Of a DNA stretch of 64,000 nt, positions 24,873-34,316 are shown piece by piece. The stretch comes from DATFXM01 sp035315885 (GTDB lineage: Bacteria > Acidobacteriota > Blastocatellia > UBA7656). The position numbers and the translations under genes are program-made. A model generated the notes under the pieces. It worked only from the letters and a program-made list of their open reading frames with translations, was not told the DNA's origin and searched no databases. The DNA lies in contig DATFXM010000140.1 of the NCBI GenBank assembly GCA_035315885.1, positions 34,579 to 98,578 of the forward strand, written 5' to 3'. Numbering within the stretch: position 1 is the first letter of the stretch; each line of letters begins with the position of its first letter.

Positions 24873-26302
24873 CCATAGCTGGGTGGGACGATTTCGTCGA
24901 CTGTCTTTCCAGACCAGTGCCAGCTCGGCACCGCCCGCCAAAGCCGCTCACCTTCCTCCTGAACCTCACGCAACATCTTTGCCTCATCGAACCGCACAGC
25001 CTTTCCGCCCTCGACCAGCGTCTGACCGTCTACGATAATCATCTCCACATCGCGACCGCTTCCACACTCCACCAACGACCTGATCGGGTCGTACACCGCG
25101 CCGTAGTGCACCTGTAGCAAATCGACGACGATGATGTCCGCCTTCGCGCCGACTGCCAACCGGCCGATGTCCTCTCGACCGAGGTGCGCTGCCCCGCCCA
25201 GCGTCGCGGCGTCGAAGACATCGCGTGCCTGTCCAACAGTGAAGCTTTCTTCGGCCATCCGATTCATAAGCGCCGCCCACCGCATCTCGTGGATGATGTC
25301 TTGAGGATACGTATCTGTGGCCAGTGCTATGTTGATCCCCGCCTCGCGGTAACGAGAGAACGATTCAAACGTGATCCCCATCTTGGCATATTTGTACGGC
25401 GCGTGAACCACAGTGGTGCCGCGGTCCGCTAGAATTTTCAAATCGTCCCCGTATGGATAGTGACACCACGAGTGGCGGTTGTGGAATACGCAGTGACCGA
25501 GCCCTGTCCGTGGTTTGAGAAATCCAATCGACTCTAGCAGCGCGATCGGCGTCTTGCCGTATTGCTCCAGAATCTTATGAAACTCTCGCTGGTTCATCGC
25601 CGCATGGAGCTGCAGCGGAACATTCAGGTCATCAGCAGCCCGACGAGCCGCCCTCAACAAATCGAGAGTGCATGTGTCCATCTGACCTGGGTAGATCATC
25701 GCGCGAATGCGACCGTCGTAAGCGCCGTCGTACTCCTTCGCATAGCCGATCGCGCGCTCAAGCCCCGCAGTTCCTTTTGACTCGTTCCACTCCCATACGA
25801 CGCGCTCGCCTTCAAAGCGATACTCAGCCGACCGGAATCCCGGGCCCAGATAGGCGCGCATTCCAAGCTCGCCTACCAGTTTGGTAAATGCGTCCGGACC
25901 CCCGGGCATGGTTCCTGCATCGAGAATTGTCGTAGCTCCCGCGCGAAGCGCCGACCACATACCGTAGGTACCTGCCAGATCCGATCTGGCGATTGAGCTC
26001 GGGGGATCCGCGCCCCTCCGCGGCGCGGCGTAGCCGATGAAGTTGCTGCCGAAGTAGTCGAGCTTGCCGCCGGCGATGAATACCGTCTGCGCGGCGTTGA
26101 CCGCGGCATGCAAATGACAGTTGATAAACCCGGGAGACACAAGCTTGCCACGCGCATCGATCGTACGGTCGACGCTGCCGTCGAAGTCGCTCCCAACATG
26201 AATCAGTCGATCCCCTTCGAACACAACCGTGCCGTTGTGAATGAGGTTATGACTGCCGTTCTTATGACCTACAACCCAACCACCTCTGATCAGTGTTCGC
26301 AT
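24857..26302 (-). CDS. Metal-dependent amidohydrolase (TRZ/ATZ-chlorohydrolase-deaminase subfamily)
   Basis: GGAGG lies 8 bases before ATG 26302. The 481-residue protein has the amidohydrolase TIM barrel with metal ligands HLH (H63, H65 in INCHLHAAV), a later His in LQLHAAMNQ, LGHCVFHN and the catalytic Asp in LATDTYPQDIIHEM. The N- and C-terminal beta-sandwich is seen in MRTLIRGGWVVGHKNGSHNLI and VGAKADIIVVDLLQVHYGAV. The subfamily removes amino or halide groups from heterocycles. The absence of a signal peptide places it in the cytoplasm. Its last residues (SSEF) are encoded by the adjoining repeat. It follows the esterase/receptor genes in the same direction. Confidence 0.88.
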   Translation of the reverse strand: MRTLIRGGWVVGHKNGSHNLIHNGTVVFEGDRLIHVGSDFDGSVDRTIDARGKLVSPGFINCHLHAAVNAAQTVFIAGGKLDYFGSNFIGYAAPRRGADPPSSIARSDLAGTYGMWSALRAGATTILDAGTMPGGPDAFTKLVGELGMRAYLGPGFRSAEYRFEGERVVWEWNESKGTAGLERAIGYAKEYDGAYDGRIRAMIYPGQMDTCTLDLLRAARRAADDLNVPLQLHAAMNQREFHKILEQYGKTPIALLESIGFLKPRTGLGHCVFHNRHSWCHYPYGDDLKILADRGTTVVHAPYKYAKMGITFESFSRYREAGINIALATDTYPQDIIHEMRWAALMNRMAEESFTVGQARDVFDAATLGGAAHLGREDIGRLAVGAKADIIVVDLLQVHYGAVYDPIRSLVECGSGRDVEMIIVDGQTLVEGGKAVRFDEAKMLREVQEEGERLWRAVPSWHWSGKTVDEIVPPSYGSSEF

Positions 26303-26416
26303 GAAGTCAACCTCCGGCGCCGCGTGCTTGCGCGCGCCGGAGGTATGCTAGCATCCCGCCCCGACTCCGTCAGCAGAGGCAGCGCCAGATGTGTCGTTGT
26401 CTATGGGATCCGAAGT

Positions 26417-26835
26417 CTACTTGCCTAAGTAGAGCTTCAGGATGAAGTCGGCGCCGATAGCGCTGCCTCCAGTGGATGGGCCTCCGGACCACCAGACGTC
26501 TACTCGGTAGGTTCCTGGAGGTATTTCGCCGATCCCAGTCCCGACGCGTTGGAAGAAGTTGCGGAAAGCATGTCCACGTCGTGTTCGGCCTCCATGGCTA
26601 CAGCCGGGCCATAGGTGCCATACGGCGTCTCGTAGTGACCAAACATATGCTGCGGAGCGCCGTTCACCGGGGTGAGCGTCACTTGCATCATGGTAATTTC
26701 GGATATAGCGGGACCGTATGTCTGGCGGCTGCCAAGCAAAGCGCTTAAATGCGCATTGACGCACGTTCCCTCAGTCAGCGTAACAGCGGTGCTCAGCAGC
26801 TGCCGGATTGAGGTTAGTTGTGCGATTGGTCTCAT
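26417..26835 (-). pseudogene. Small gene split by a frameshift, function unknown
   Basis: Two overlapping minus-strand frames fit together as one protein. The first (from ATG 26835) reads naturally to about AVAMEAEHDVDM. The second reads naturally from about FRNFFQRVGTGIGEIPPGTYRVDVWW to ADFILKLYLGK at 26417. Past the crossover each frame turns to low-quality sequence. A single missing base near 26580-26590, in the run GACATGCTTTCC, would restore one ~139-residue protein. Either the gene is inactivated or the base call is wrong. It has no signal peptide and no recognised family. It lies between the amidohydrolase and the carboxylesterase genes, co-directional with both. Confidence 0.6.
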
Positions 26836-26868
26836 TCGACTAAACGTTGGTTTTTTTGCGGAGGATCA

Positions 26869-26899
26869 GCACCCGAGCCCGCTCAGCAGGCTCGGGTGC
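26869..26899 (-). terminator. Strong GC hairpin downstream of the carboxylesterase gene
   Basis: An 11-bp perfect stem GCACCCGAGCC (26869-26879) and GGCTCGGGTGC (26889-26899) around a 9-base loop. It lies 58 bases past the esterase stop. No U-run follows on the minus strand, so it may act as a pause or stability hairpin rather than a classic terminator. Confidence 0.5.
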
Positions 26900-26956
26900 G
26901 GCGGGTCGCTTTATCTTATCTGACGTCGTCCGTCAGGAGCGCTCTGTTTATAGGAC

Positions 26957-28630
26957 TTACGGTTTGCTTTCGTCCCAAAGCAGTCTCAATTCGCGCAGAG
27001 GATCATTCTCGACTCGGACGTCCTTATCGAAGATCATTGTCGCGCGCGTGTCGGGATTGTAAGCAGGCCACTGTGGAAGTCCGGTGGCGTTGGGGTTGCC
27101 GGTCTTCGCAAAGGCGACCCACGCCGAGGCCATCTTGTCCGCAAGCATCCGCGCCTCCGGGCCCGTGCCGGTTATGGGACCATGAGCGTTGTGGAAGACC
27201 AGCGAAACATCGGTGCCATGCACCGCGCCAAACTTTCCTCCCACTCCCGGCGAAGGCCAGGTGAAGAGATACAAAAAGACCGGCGCCTTGTGTTGCGCGG
27301 CCTTGCGCTCGGCCAGCGTGTTGGCTGACTTGCGTCCACCGCGGTCAGTCAGCAGTCGCGCCTGCAGAAGGTACGGTGTCACATTTGGATAGATGCGACG
27401 ATAAGTACTGAGCACCTGCTCCGACTTATCTCCCACCGTAGTCTTTAGCACCGCTTTCAGGCCTGCCTCGTCGAGACTGAAATTCGTCAGGCCCAGCGCT
27501 GCATCATCCAGAGTCGTGCTGACGATGATTGGAACATCCGCCGATATCTCCGGAGCTGTCGGATCAAACGGATGCTGCGGGATCGCGCTTCCATCAACTA
27601 CCGGCGCAAAGCCGACTGGCGGGCTCTGGGCACCCAGTGTTGCCTGCGCTCCCATCATCATCTCAACTGGAATGTCCTGAAGTTCAGTGACCCGGCTCTT
27701 GTCGAGCCCCATCTGATCCAGCAGTCGCTGCGCGGATCGGGTCGCGGTCTCGCGAGGAGTGAGGCGTAACGCCGAGCCGCTTTGGATTGCCGCGCGGTGA
27801 AAGAGACCTTTCGCCGAAGGCATCGCAAGAAGCGTTGACGTTTTTGCACCGCCTCCAGATTGGCCGAATATCATTACGTTATTCGGATCGCCGCCGAAGC
27901 TGTCGATATGCTCTCGGATCCAGCCAAGCGCCGCAACACAATCAAGCATGCCTACCACACCCGACTGCGCAAACTCGGGCGGCGCGCCAAGGTCGGCCAG
28001 ATGCAGGTAACCGAGACAGCCGAGCCGATGATTGATCGTTACGACGACTACGTTGCCAAAGCTCGCAAGCGGCTGACCGTTGAATCCGCTGTGACCTCCC
28101 GATCCGGACGCGAACCCGCCGCCATGCAGCGACACCATCACCGGACGTTTGCCTCCGTCTTTGATCGCCGGAGTGAATACGTTCAGCACCAGGCAATCTT
28201 CACTCTGACCGCCGGGCTGATTCGTCCAGTCGATCAAGCGCACATAATCGATTCTGCCGTTCGGAGGCGGCTGAGGTGCGATGTGACCCCATTCAAGACA
28301 ATCTCGAACGCCGGTCCACGACTTCGGTTTTTGTGGAGGCATGAACCGGTTCTTTCCAGCGGTGTTTCCCCCGTAAGGAATTCCTTTGAATACCTTGATG
28401 CCGTCGACGACCGTGCCGCGAACCTTACCGGCCACGGTCTCCACGACTATCTCGGATCCCTTAGTTGAAGTCCTGCCTTTCGTGGCCGCGGTGCCGGCGC
28501 CGCTCTCGCCCGGAACGAGAGGCAGCACTGCACCCGCGGCGAGCATCAACGAAGATTGCTTCAGGAAGTTGCGGCGAGCCGGCTCTTGCAACGTGCCGCT
28601 CGTGGTCGAGTCACACGATTTGGTAGTCAT
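26957..28630 (-). CDS. Tat-exported type-B carboxylesterase
   Basis: GGGGAG precedes ATG 28630. The 557-residue protein opens with a twin-arginine signal (ARRNFLKQSSLMLAAGAVLPL, R19-R20). The alpha/beta-hydrolase signature is intact: SEDCLVLNVFTP, oxyanion SLHGGGFASGSG, nucleophile Ser258 in IFGQSGGG, and a late His in FGAVHGTDVSLVFHNAHGP. This is the carboxylesterase/cholinesterase family, which hydrolyses carboxylic esters. GQSGG replaces the more usual GESAG. It lies 38 bases after a second esterase in the same direction, so the two likely form an operon. Acts in the periplasm. Confidence 0.9.
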   Translation of the reverse strand: MTTKSCDSTTSGTLQEPARRNFLKQSSLMLAAGAVLPLVPGESGAGTAATKGRTSTKGSEIVVETVAGKVRGTVVDGIKVFKGIPYGGNTAGKNRFMPPQKPKSWTGVRDCLEWGHIAPQPPPNGRIDYVRLIDWTNQPGGQSEDCLVLNVFTPAIKDGGKRPVMVSLHGGGFASGSGGHSGFNGQPLASFGNVVVVTINHRLGCLGYLHLADLGAPPEFAQSGVVGMLDCVAALGWIREHIDSFGGDPNNVMIFGQSGGGAKTSTLLAMPSAKGLFHRAAIQSGSALRLTPRETATRSAQRLLDQMGLDKSRVTELQDIPVEMMMGAQATLGAQSPPVGFAPVVDGSAIPQHPFDPTAPEISADVPIIVSTTLDDAALGLTNFSLDEAGLKAVLKTTVGDKSEQVLSTYRRIYPNVTPYLLQARLLTDRGGRKSANTLAERKAAQHKAPVFLYLFTWPSPGVGGKFGAVHGTDVSLVFHNAHGPITGTGPEARMLADKMASAWVAFAKTGNPNATGLPQWPAYNPDTRATMIFDKDVRVENDPLRELRLLWDESKP

Positions 28631-28668
28631 GATTCTCCCCCGGGTAATTGGCTACAACTCATAAGTAC

Positions 28669-30228
28669 TCAGCGGCGTTTTTGAAACTGCTCCAGAAAAT
28701 CAAGCTGGGCTTTGAGCAGATGGTTACGCACCTGCGGCGCATCGCCAAAATCCATATAAGCCTCGGACGTCGGATCATAGGGCGTCCATTTCGGAAGGCG
28801 CGACGCATTTGGATCGCCGGTGCTTGCAAAGCTCACCCAATAACTCGACATTGTATCGGCCAGCTTGAAGTCGACATCCTGATGCGGGCGGTTTACTCGG
28901 CTCAGGTTGTTGAAGACATAAGCGATCTCTGACGCATGATATGCACCCAGGGTCTTGCTGTTCGGACCTGGAGGCACGTGACTGAAGAAATACAGGTAGG
29001 CTTTCGAGCGACCGGTTCCGGTCAGCCGTGCCCATGTCCGCATCTGCAACGTAAACGCAACGTCGCGCGCACTCCCAAGAAAAGACGTGGTAGCGTCCCC
29101 ATCATTGTTGATCGGATACACGGTTTCGAATTCCTTAACCATCTCGCCGTACTGTGCTGCGATGCGCTTGCGGTATTCCTCCGCACTCTTTGGCCAGGTG
29201 GCTGGAAGGGTGAGCGTCGTCATTTCGTTGGCGTTTGAACCGACGATCACCGGCACATCGTTCTGCTTACTGTGCGCGAAGATGCTTTGAATCTCTTCGG
29301 GCAGCACCCATCCATCGACATTAGGTTGGGTGCGAAACTTCTTGCCTTCGGTATCGTTGTTGAAAACATCGATGATCTTGTCCGCCGGCAAAGCTCGCAG
29401 GGCTTTGATCGAGTCGGCGCCGGCAGCCTTGGCAAACGCCGCGCCGATCTTTTCGGCGGACGACATGCCCTGGCGATCCTCCTTCAAGAAAGCCATCCGG
29501 TTGAACAAAGCACCGCTTTCGCCGATCGCTCTTTGAAACAGTCCTCTTGCCAGCGGAGTCGCCACCAGCACGTTGACGCTCCACGATCCGGCAGACTCGC
29601 CGAATATGGTGACCCGCGCCGGATCGCCACCAAACGCGGCGATATTTTTCTGCACCCATTTCAACGCGGCGATCTGGTCCAGCACGCCGTAGTTGCCCGA
29701 TGAGCGTTCCGGAGATTCGCTCGTCAATTCCGGATGCGCCAAATACCCCAGCGGTCCGAGTCGATAGTTGATCGACACCAGCACAACGCCTTTCTTTGCT
29801 AACGCGGTGCCGTCATAAACTGGATTCGCGCCTGACCCGCGCGTAAGTGCGCCGCCGTGGATCCACACCATCACCGGACGGTGCTCACCGGCTCTTGCGG
29901 CGGTCCACACGTTGAGATAGAGACAATCTTCGCTTTGCTTTTCGGCCGGACGTGCGTAAATGGAGCCGGCCGCGTACGGAGCCTGTGGGCACTCAGGCCC
30001 GAATGTGTCGCACTGCCGCACCCCGTCCCAGTGGACAACGGGTTGAGGCGCCTTCCATCGAAGGTCGCCTGTCGGGGGAGCAGCAAAGGGAATTCCTTTA
30101 TAAATGCGAACGCCGTCGGCGGCGGTGCCCGAAATCAGGCCTCCTTCAACCTTGATTGTGTCGTTTGTGGCGAACGCTGGGCGGATAAATGCCAGAGCGA
30201 CGCCGAGCAGGATTAGTTTGCGTAGCAT
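28669..30228 (-). CDS. Sec-exported type-B carboxylesterase
   Basis: ATG 30228 is preferred: GAGG upstream and a signal peptide at once (residues 1-21, ending AFA). The 519-residue enzyme has SEDCLYLNVWTA, VWIHGGALTRGSG, nucleophile Ser212 in IFGESAGSWSV, and late AYHASEIAYVF in place of the common H-containing loop (His in GAYHASE). It is a canonical carboxylesterase family protein, longer than the Tat-exported copy in fewer loops. The two esterases share only moderate similarity, so this is not a recent duplication. Encoded 190 bases after the Oar-type receptor, in line with uptake and hydrolysis of ester compounds. Confidence 0.9.
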   Translation of the reverse strand: MLRKLILLGVALAFIRPAFATNDTIKVEGGLISGTAADGVRIYKGIPFAAPPTGDLRWKAPQPVVHWDGVRQCDTFGPECPQAPYAAGSIYARPAEKQSEDCLYLNVWTAARAGEHRPVMVWIHGGALTRGSGANPVYDGTALAKKGVVLVSINYRLGPLGYLAHPELTSESPERSSGNYGVLDQIAALKWVQKNIAAFGGDPARVTIFGESAGSWSVNVLVATPLARGLFQRAIGESGALFNRMAFLKEDRQGMSSAEKIGAAFAKAAGADSIKALRALPADKIIDVFNNDTEGKKFRTQPNVDGWVLPEEIQSIFAHSKQNDVPVIVGSNANEMTTLTLPATWPKSAEEYRKRIAAQYGEMVKEFETVYPINNDGDATTSFLGSARDVAFTLQMRTWARLTGTGRSKAYLYFFSHVPPGPNSKTLGAYHASEIAYVFNNLSRVNRPHQDVDFKLADTMSSYWVSFASTGDPNASRLPKWTPYDPTSEAYMDFGDAPQVRNHLLKAQLDFLEQFQKRR

Positions 30229-30418
30229 CGGAATGGTCCTCGTCGATCGGGTTTTTGTAATGAGCTTATGAATCGTAGACGCGAGCCGGATTTCACGCAA
30301 AGCCGCGGAGCCGCAACCCTCCACAAGTCCGATAAACAACCTTCTGCGTCGGGTCCACTGCGGCTCGGCTGTGTCGCGCCAATCCGACTCGCGTTCTAGT
30401 CAAGCGCCTGACTCAATC

Positions 30419-33400
30419 TCAGAAACTGAGTTTCAGGCCAAACTGGATTCTGCGCGGAGAATCGACACCGATAAATGCGAGTGGCGTATCAGCCAACTGG
30501 TTCTTGCTCGTGGGCACAAACGGCTTCAAGTTGTAAGGGCCCGTCAACAAGTTGGCCTTCGATCCATCCGCAAACGTCACGATTGGACTGATGTTCGGGT
30601 CGAAACCGGTTGCAGGGTAAGGGCTGCGGAACTGGTCCCATACCTTGTTGAAGTTTATGGTGTTCAGAAGGTTGGTGCCTTCCGCGACCACGTCGATCTT
30701 CAAGCCGCGATCGCTCCATACGATGAAGGACTTTTGAATCCTGAAGTCCAGACTGTAGTACGCGTCACCCCTTGATGAATCCCGGCTTGCAGCGAATGGT
30801 GTCGCAAAGTTCGCGTCCAGACTGGTCACGCCGTTTGCGAGCGATGGCATTCTGATGGAAAACGGAATGCCGCTGCGCATCGTCAAGATCGGCGACATCG
30901 TGATGTCCGAAACAGCCTTAGACACCCAGTTGCTTGCGGCGCTGGCCTTCAATGTCCGGTATACAGCGTTCGCTACAAACACGTGCGGAAAATCGAATAC
31001 CGAGACCGACCGGTACAGATTCAGCCGCGTAGGTCTGAACCACGTCTGGCTGCTGCTGAAATCGATGATGTCATCGAGTGTCTTGCTGAAGGTGTAGTTG
31101 ACTCCGAATTGCAAGCCGCTGCTGTAGCGCTTGTTCAGCGACACCGTCATAGCGTGATAAATCGACTTGCCTCTCGAGTTGTAACCAACCTTCTGAAGGA
31201 TCGTCGGATCAATTATGCTGTAACGAGGACCTACAAACGGATCAACGACCCCGGTCTCCTTGTAGTTGAGCTCCACCGGCATCTGCAGATGCAGACCGTG
31301 GTACATCAGGTAGCCCACTTCGAGAGACATGTTTCGGAACAGCTCCCTCTGCACGCTGAGGCTTGCCTGGACCGAATAAGGGTTCTCGTAGTTCGGGTCG
31401 ACGAGGAAGACCACCCGGTTGGGGTTCCCCTGCCCGGTGGGCAGGCCGTTCGGGAAAAACGGGTTCCTGATGCTGTTGAGAAAATCCGAGGAGAGATGTT
31501 TGAACGGCAGCAGGCCGGCGGCTACGCCCGTCTGATAGATCGACGCCGAAGCTAAACCGGTCGGCAAAACCTGATTAATGTACTTGCCGCTGTCGTCGAG
31601 CAACGCGCCGTAAGAGGGTATCAACACGTCGATTGGTCCCTCGAATACACCGGCGCCTCCGCGAATGATCGTCTTCTGGTCTGACCACGGTGTCCACGCG
31701 AAACCAAGGCGAGGCGACACGTAGGTGTTGCGATGCAGTGGCGTTGGCTCGCTGTCGAGATCGATGCGCGCGCCGAAGTCCAGTGTGAGCTTAGAGGAAA
31801 CCTTCCATGAGTCTTGTGCGAAGCTCCCGAAGTAGTGGGCCCATCCTTGCCACTTGGGGTTGTTGAAGCCCTGATGGTAGAAGCTTGGCAGCCCGAACGT
31901 AAACGATTGCGCGCCGGTCAAGCTCGCGGCAGGCGGGCCGTTGGCGCCAATGCACGGCGGCGCCGTCTGGCAATTGCCGCCTGAAATATTGTGGGTGAGG
32001 TTGTAGCCCGCTACCGCAGCACGCTGGGCGGGGGGCACCGCCAGGATGATCGGATAAGTGTTGTCGGCGAAGTTAAACTGACCCGCGAAGTACAGATCGT
32101 CTTCAACGTTGTAGTTTACTGGCCGATAGGACGCACCGAACTTGAACGAGTGACTACGGTGAGTCCACGAAATCGTGTCTTCGAATTGATACCTTTGCTG
32201 ATGCGCGATATAGGGGATCGCTGCCGGACTCCCGAAATTGAACGAAGGAACAAACCCGCCGATCGAGAAACCCGCTATGGTGATCGCCGGTGGCAGGTTG
32301 GGACTGGGATTCGCTATTGAGCCGTCCACGATGTTCGGGAGATTGTCAGCTTTGTTGTACGGGACAACTTGCACGCGAAGCTGGTTGACCAGGGTCGGGC
32401 TGATGACGCGCGACCAGCTCCCGAGGATGCTGTAGTCTCGCGTCTTCAGGCTGGCGCCGTCCGGATACGTCTGCGCCCCAAACAGACCGCGTGCCAGCTC
32501 GAACCGAAAATTCATTGTATCTTTGGCGCTGGGTTGCCAATCGGCACGCGTAATCAGCGTATGAGTCTTGGTCAAGTTATTGTAAGCGCCGTCGTCGCGG
32601 GTCAGCATCTTGAGCAGGTTGGGATTGTTTTGTGGGACGAGCCCGGTGCGGAGTTGGGCAGCCACAGCCGCGAGCGTCGCGTTTCCCGAGTTAGCGAGCA
32701 GGTTGAGATAGTTCTGCTGTGCGACCCCCGCGGAGGTCCCGCCGTTGATCCCGAGCGACGAAGGGCTGTTCAGGAGGAAGTTGAACGCTCCCAAATCCGA
32801 TTTCACAAATTCGTAGGAGGCGAAGAAGAAGAGTTTGTTCTTGATCACTGGCCCGCCGATCGTGCCGCCGGTAATCAGATTCTGGCTATACAGCTCTCCG
32901 GTGCCTCGAAGGTTATCAATAAAGTTATTCGCCTGCGTGAAGTGATCTCGGAAATAACCGTAGGCGCTGCCATGCAGTTGATTCGTGCCGCTCTTGGTTA
33001 CGATATTGACTGAGCTGCCGACGGTAAAACCAAATTCGGCGGAGAAAGCGTTGCGATTTACCTGAAACTCCTGAATGGCGTCCACCGGTATGCTGGCGAC
33101 TCGATACTGGCCGGAACCGTATTCGTTCTCGCCGCCGTCAATCGTTGACAGGTTGTTGCGTCCGTTGCTGCCGCCGATTGAAAAACCGGTTGTCGCAAAG
33201 CCGGTGAAACCCGGTTGCTGAGAGCGGGTTGCCTCTGAATTGCTCACGCCGGGCAACGTAAAGACCGCCGCGGTCATACTGCGGTTGATGTTGGGGAGGT
33301 TTTCAACCTGCAGCTTATTGATCGTGTTGGCTTGTTGAGTTTGCTCGACCTGGAGCAGCGGCGCGTCCGCGGTGACGTTTACGACTGAGGTTATAGCGCC

Positions 33401-33739
33401 CAAGCGGAGGCTGACGTCGTAGACTAGGCTCTGGCCTACGGTCAACTGTACGTTTTGGGCTACGACTTTTTCAAAGCCTTGTGCTTCGACCTGAAGCTGA
33501 TAGATACCGGGCTGAAGCAACAGAATCTTGTAACTTCCGTCCTGCCCGGTGGTGGTACTCTTTTTTATCCCGGTTTCGCTGCTGATGGCGCTGACCGCCG
33601 CTCCAACGACTGCGGCGCCGTTTGGATCCGTTATTGCGCCTTTCAACGTTGCGGTGCTGACGTCAGCCTGGCCCAGAACCGGTGGCGGGCAGAGCGAAAT
33701 CACGAGGAGAACAAGGCAACCCAAGCTCTTCTTGTGCAT
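30419..33739 (-). CDS. Oar-type TonB-dependent receptor with carboxypeptidase-regulatory-like domain
   Basis: AGGAGGAG sits before ATG 33739. The 1106-residue outer-membrane protein has a signal peptide (1-24), a CarboxypepD_reg-like domain (~27-110: GAITDPNGAAVVGAAVSA, LLQPGIYQLQVEAQGFEK) and a plug (NTINKLQVENLPNINRSM, STIDGGENEYGSGQYR, GSSVNIVTKSGTNQLHG). A long beta barrel ends in RRIQFGLKLSF, with the C-terminal Phe needed for barrel assembly. Such receptors move bulky substrates through the outer membrane using TonB energy; ligands are mostly unknown. A TetR-type promoter lies ~430 bases upstream. It heads a run of same-strand genes with two esterases. Confidence 0.92.
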   Translation of the reverse strand: MHKKSLGCLVLLVISLCPPPVLGQADVSTATLKGAITDPNGAAVVGAAVSAISSETGIKKSTTTGQDGSYKILLLQPGIYQLQVEAQGFEKVVAQNVQLTVGQSLVYDVSLRLGAITSVVNVTADAPLLQVEQTQQANTINKLQVENLPNINRSMTAAVFTLPGVSNSEATRSQQPGFTGFATTGFSIGGSNGRNNLSTIDGGENEYGSGQYRVASIPVDAIQEFQVNRNAFSAEFGFTVGSSVNIVTKSGTNQLHGSAYGYFRDHFTQANNFIDNLRGTGELYSQNLITGGTIGGPVIKNKLFFFASYEFVKSDLGAFNFLLNSPSSLGINGGTSAGVAQQNYLNLLANSGNATLAAVAAQLRTGLVPQNNPNLLKMLTRDDGAYNNLTKTHTLITRADWQPSAKDTMNFRFELARGLFGAQTYPDGASLKTRDYSILGSWSRVISPTLVNQLRVQVVPYNKADNLPNIVDGSIANPSPNLPPAITIAGFSIGGFVPSFNFGSPAAIPYIAHQQRYQFEDTISWTHRSHSFKFGASYRPVNYNVEDDLYFAGQFNFADNTYPIILAVPPAQRAAVAGYNLTHNISGGNCQTAPPCIGANGPPAASLTGAQSFTFGLPSFYHQGFNNPKWQGWAHYFGSFAQDSWKVSSKLTLDFGARIDLDSEPTPLHRNTYVSPRLGFAWTPWSDQKTIIRGGAGVFEGPIDVLIPSYGALLDDSGKYINQVLPTGLASASIYQTGVAAGLLPFKHLSSDFLNSIRNPFFPNGLPTGQGNPNRVVFLVDPNYENPYSVQASLSVQRELFRNMSLEVGYLMYHGLHLQMPVELNYKETGVVDPFVGPRYSIIDPTILQKVGYNSRGKSIYHAMTVSLNKRYSSGLQFGVNYTFSKTLDDIIDFSSSQTWFRPTRLNLYRSVSVFDFPHVFVANAVYRTLKASAASNWVSKAVSDITMSPILTMRSGIPFSIRMPSLANGVTSLDANFATPFAASRDSSRGDAYYSLDFRIQKSFIVWSDRGLKIDVVAEGTNLLNTINFNKVWDQFRSPYPATGFDPNISPIVTFADGSKANLLTGPYNLKPFVPTSKNQLADTPLAFIGVDSPRRIQFGLKLSF

Positions 33740-34166
33740 AGAGACTCCTCCTGTTTTTGAGATCCTGAATGAGCGGAAAATGCCTTGAGTATGAGGCCCG
33801 AGCTGACGGTATGTAAGAACCGAGGGAGTTTCGCGACGAGAGGTCCTGCAGCTCCGAGTCGCTGGAAAGAAATGGAGTCAGGTCGCGCGACCCGGCTCGC
33901 AGATGCGGCGCACAGACGGATAGTAATATGGGATGAGTTGGCGATCCCCGACGACAGGAGCGATTGAGCATTTCGTCCTCTAGCTGCAGCCAGTCGAATT
34001 TGCCCGAAGGCGCTAGAGCCTATTTGTGCCTCGCGCTCAGCCTCGTCACAGGTTCAAGAAAGACAAGGGAAAAAATCCCCGCTTACACCCACGGCATACG
34101 AATAAGAATGCGGAAAGCTTGTTTACTACGAGATATAAGACCTTAGAGCCCGCGATGTAATACCAA
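33740..34166 (-). other. Long leader between the operator-flanked promoter and the receptor gene
   Basis: If transcription starts near 34175, the receptor mRNA has a ~430-base 5' leader. The short open frames here (for example 33663-33971) have low-complexity residues and no ribosome-binding site, so I do not call genes. No known riboswitch pattern was recognised. The leader may fold or carry an unrecognised control element. Confidence 0.35.
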
Positions 34167-34245
34167 CCGACCGGACGGTCGGATACTATCGCAATTTGCT
34201 GACGGTTGTCAATCACTGATTTTCGAGTCCGACCGACCGGTAAGT
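34167..34245 (-). promoter_or_regulatory. Sigma-70-type promoter bracketed by two TetR-like operators
   Basis: Reading leftward, TTGACA (34207-34212) and TAGTAT (34183-34188) are 18 bases apart, a near-consensus promoter. A perfect dyad CCGACCG-GA-CGGTCGG (34167-34182) touches the -10 on its downstream side. A half-perfect dyad ACCGACCGGTAAGT (34232-34245) lies upstream of the -35. The TetR-family gene at 34317-35000 is beside it and is the likely binder. The arrangement predicts repression of the receptor gene by blocking polymerase on both sides. Confidence 0.7.
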
Positions 34246-34316
34246 AGGTACACAAAATCCTGCAAAAACCGCGGGGAAATGGCGGCTTTCCCCTTGAGAA
34301 CCGGTGTCCCCGACGG

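Noticed and set aside
24846..26302. Insertion sequence ends at the heptamer blocks
   Set aside because: No transposase frame and no target-site duplication could be recognised beside any of these blocks.
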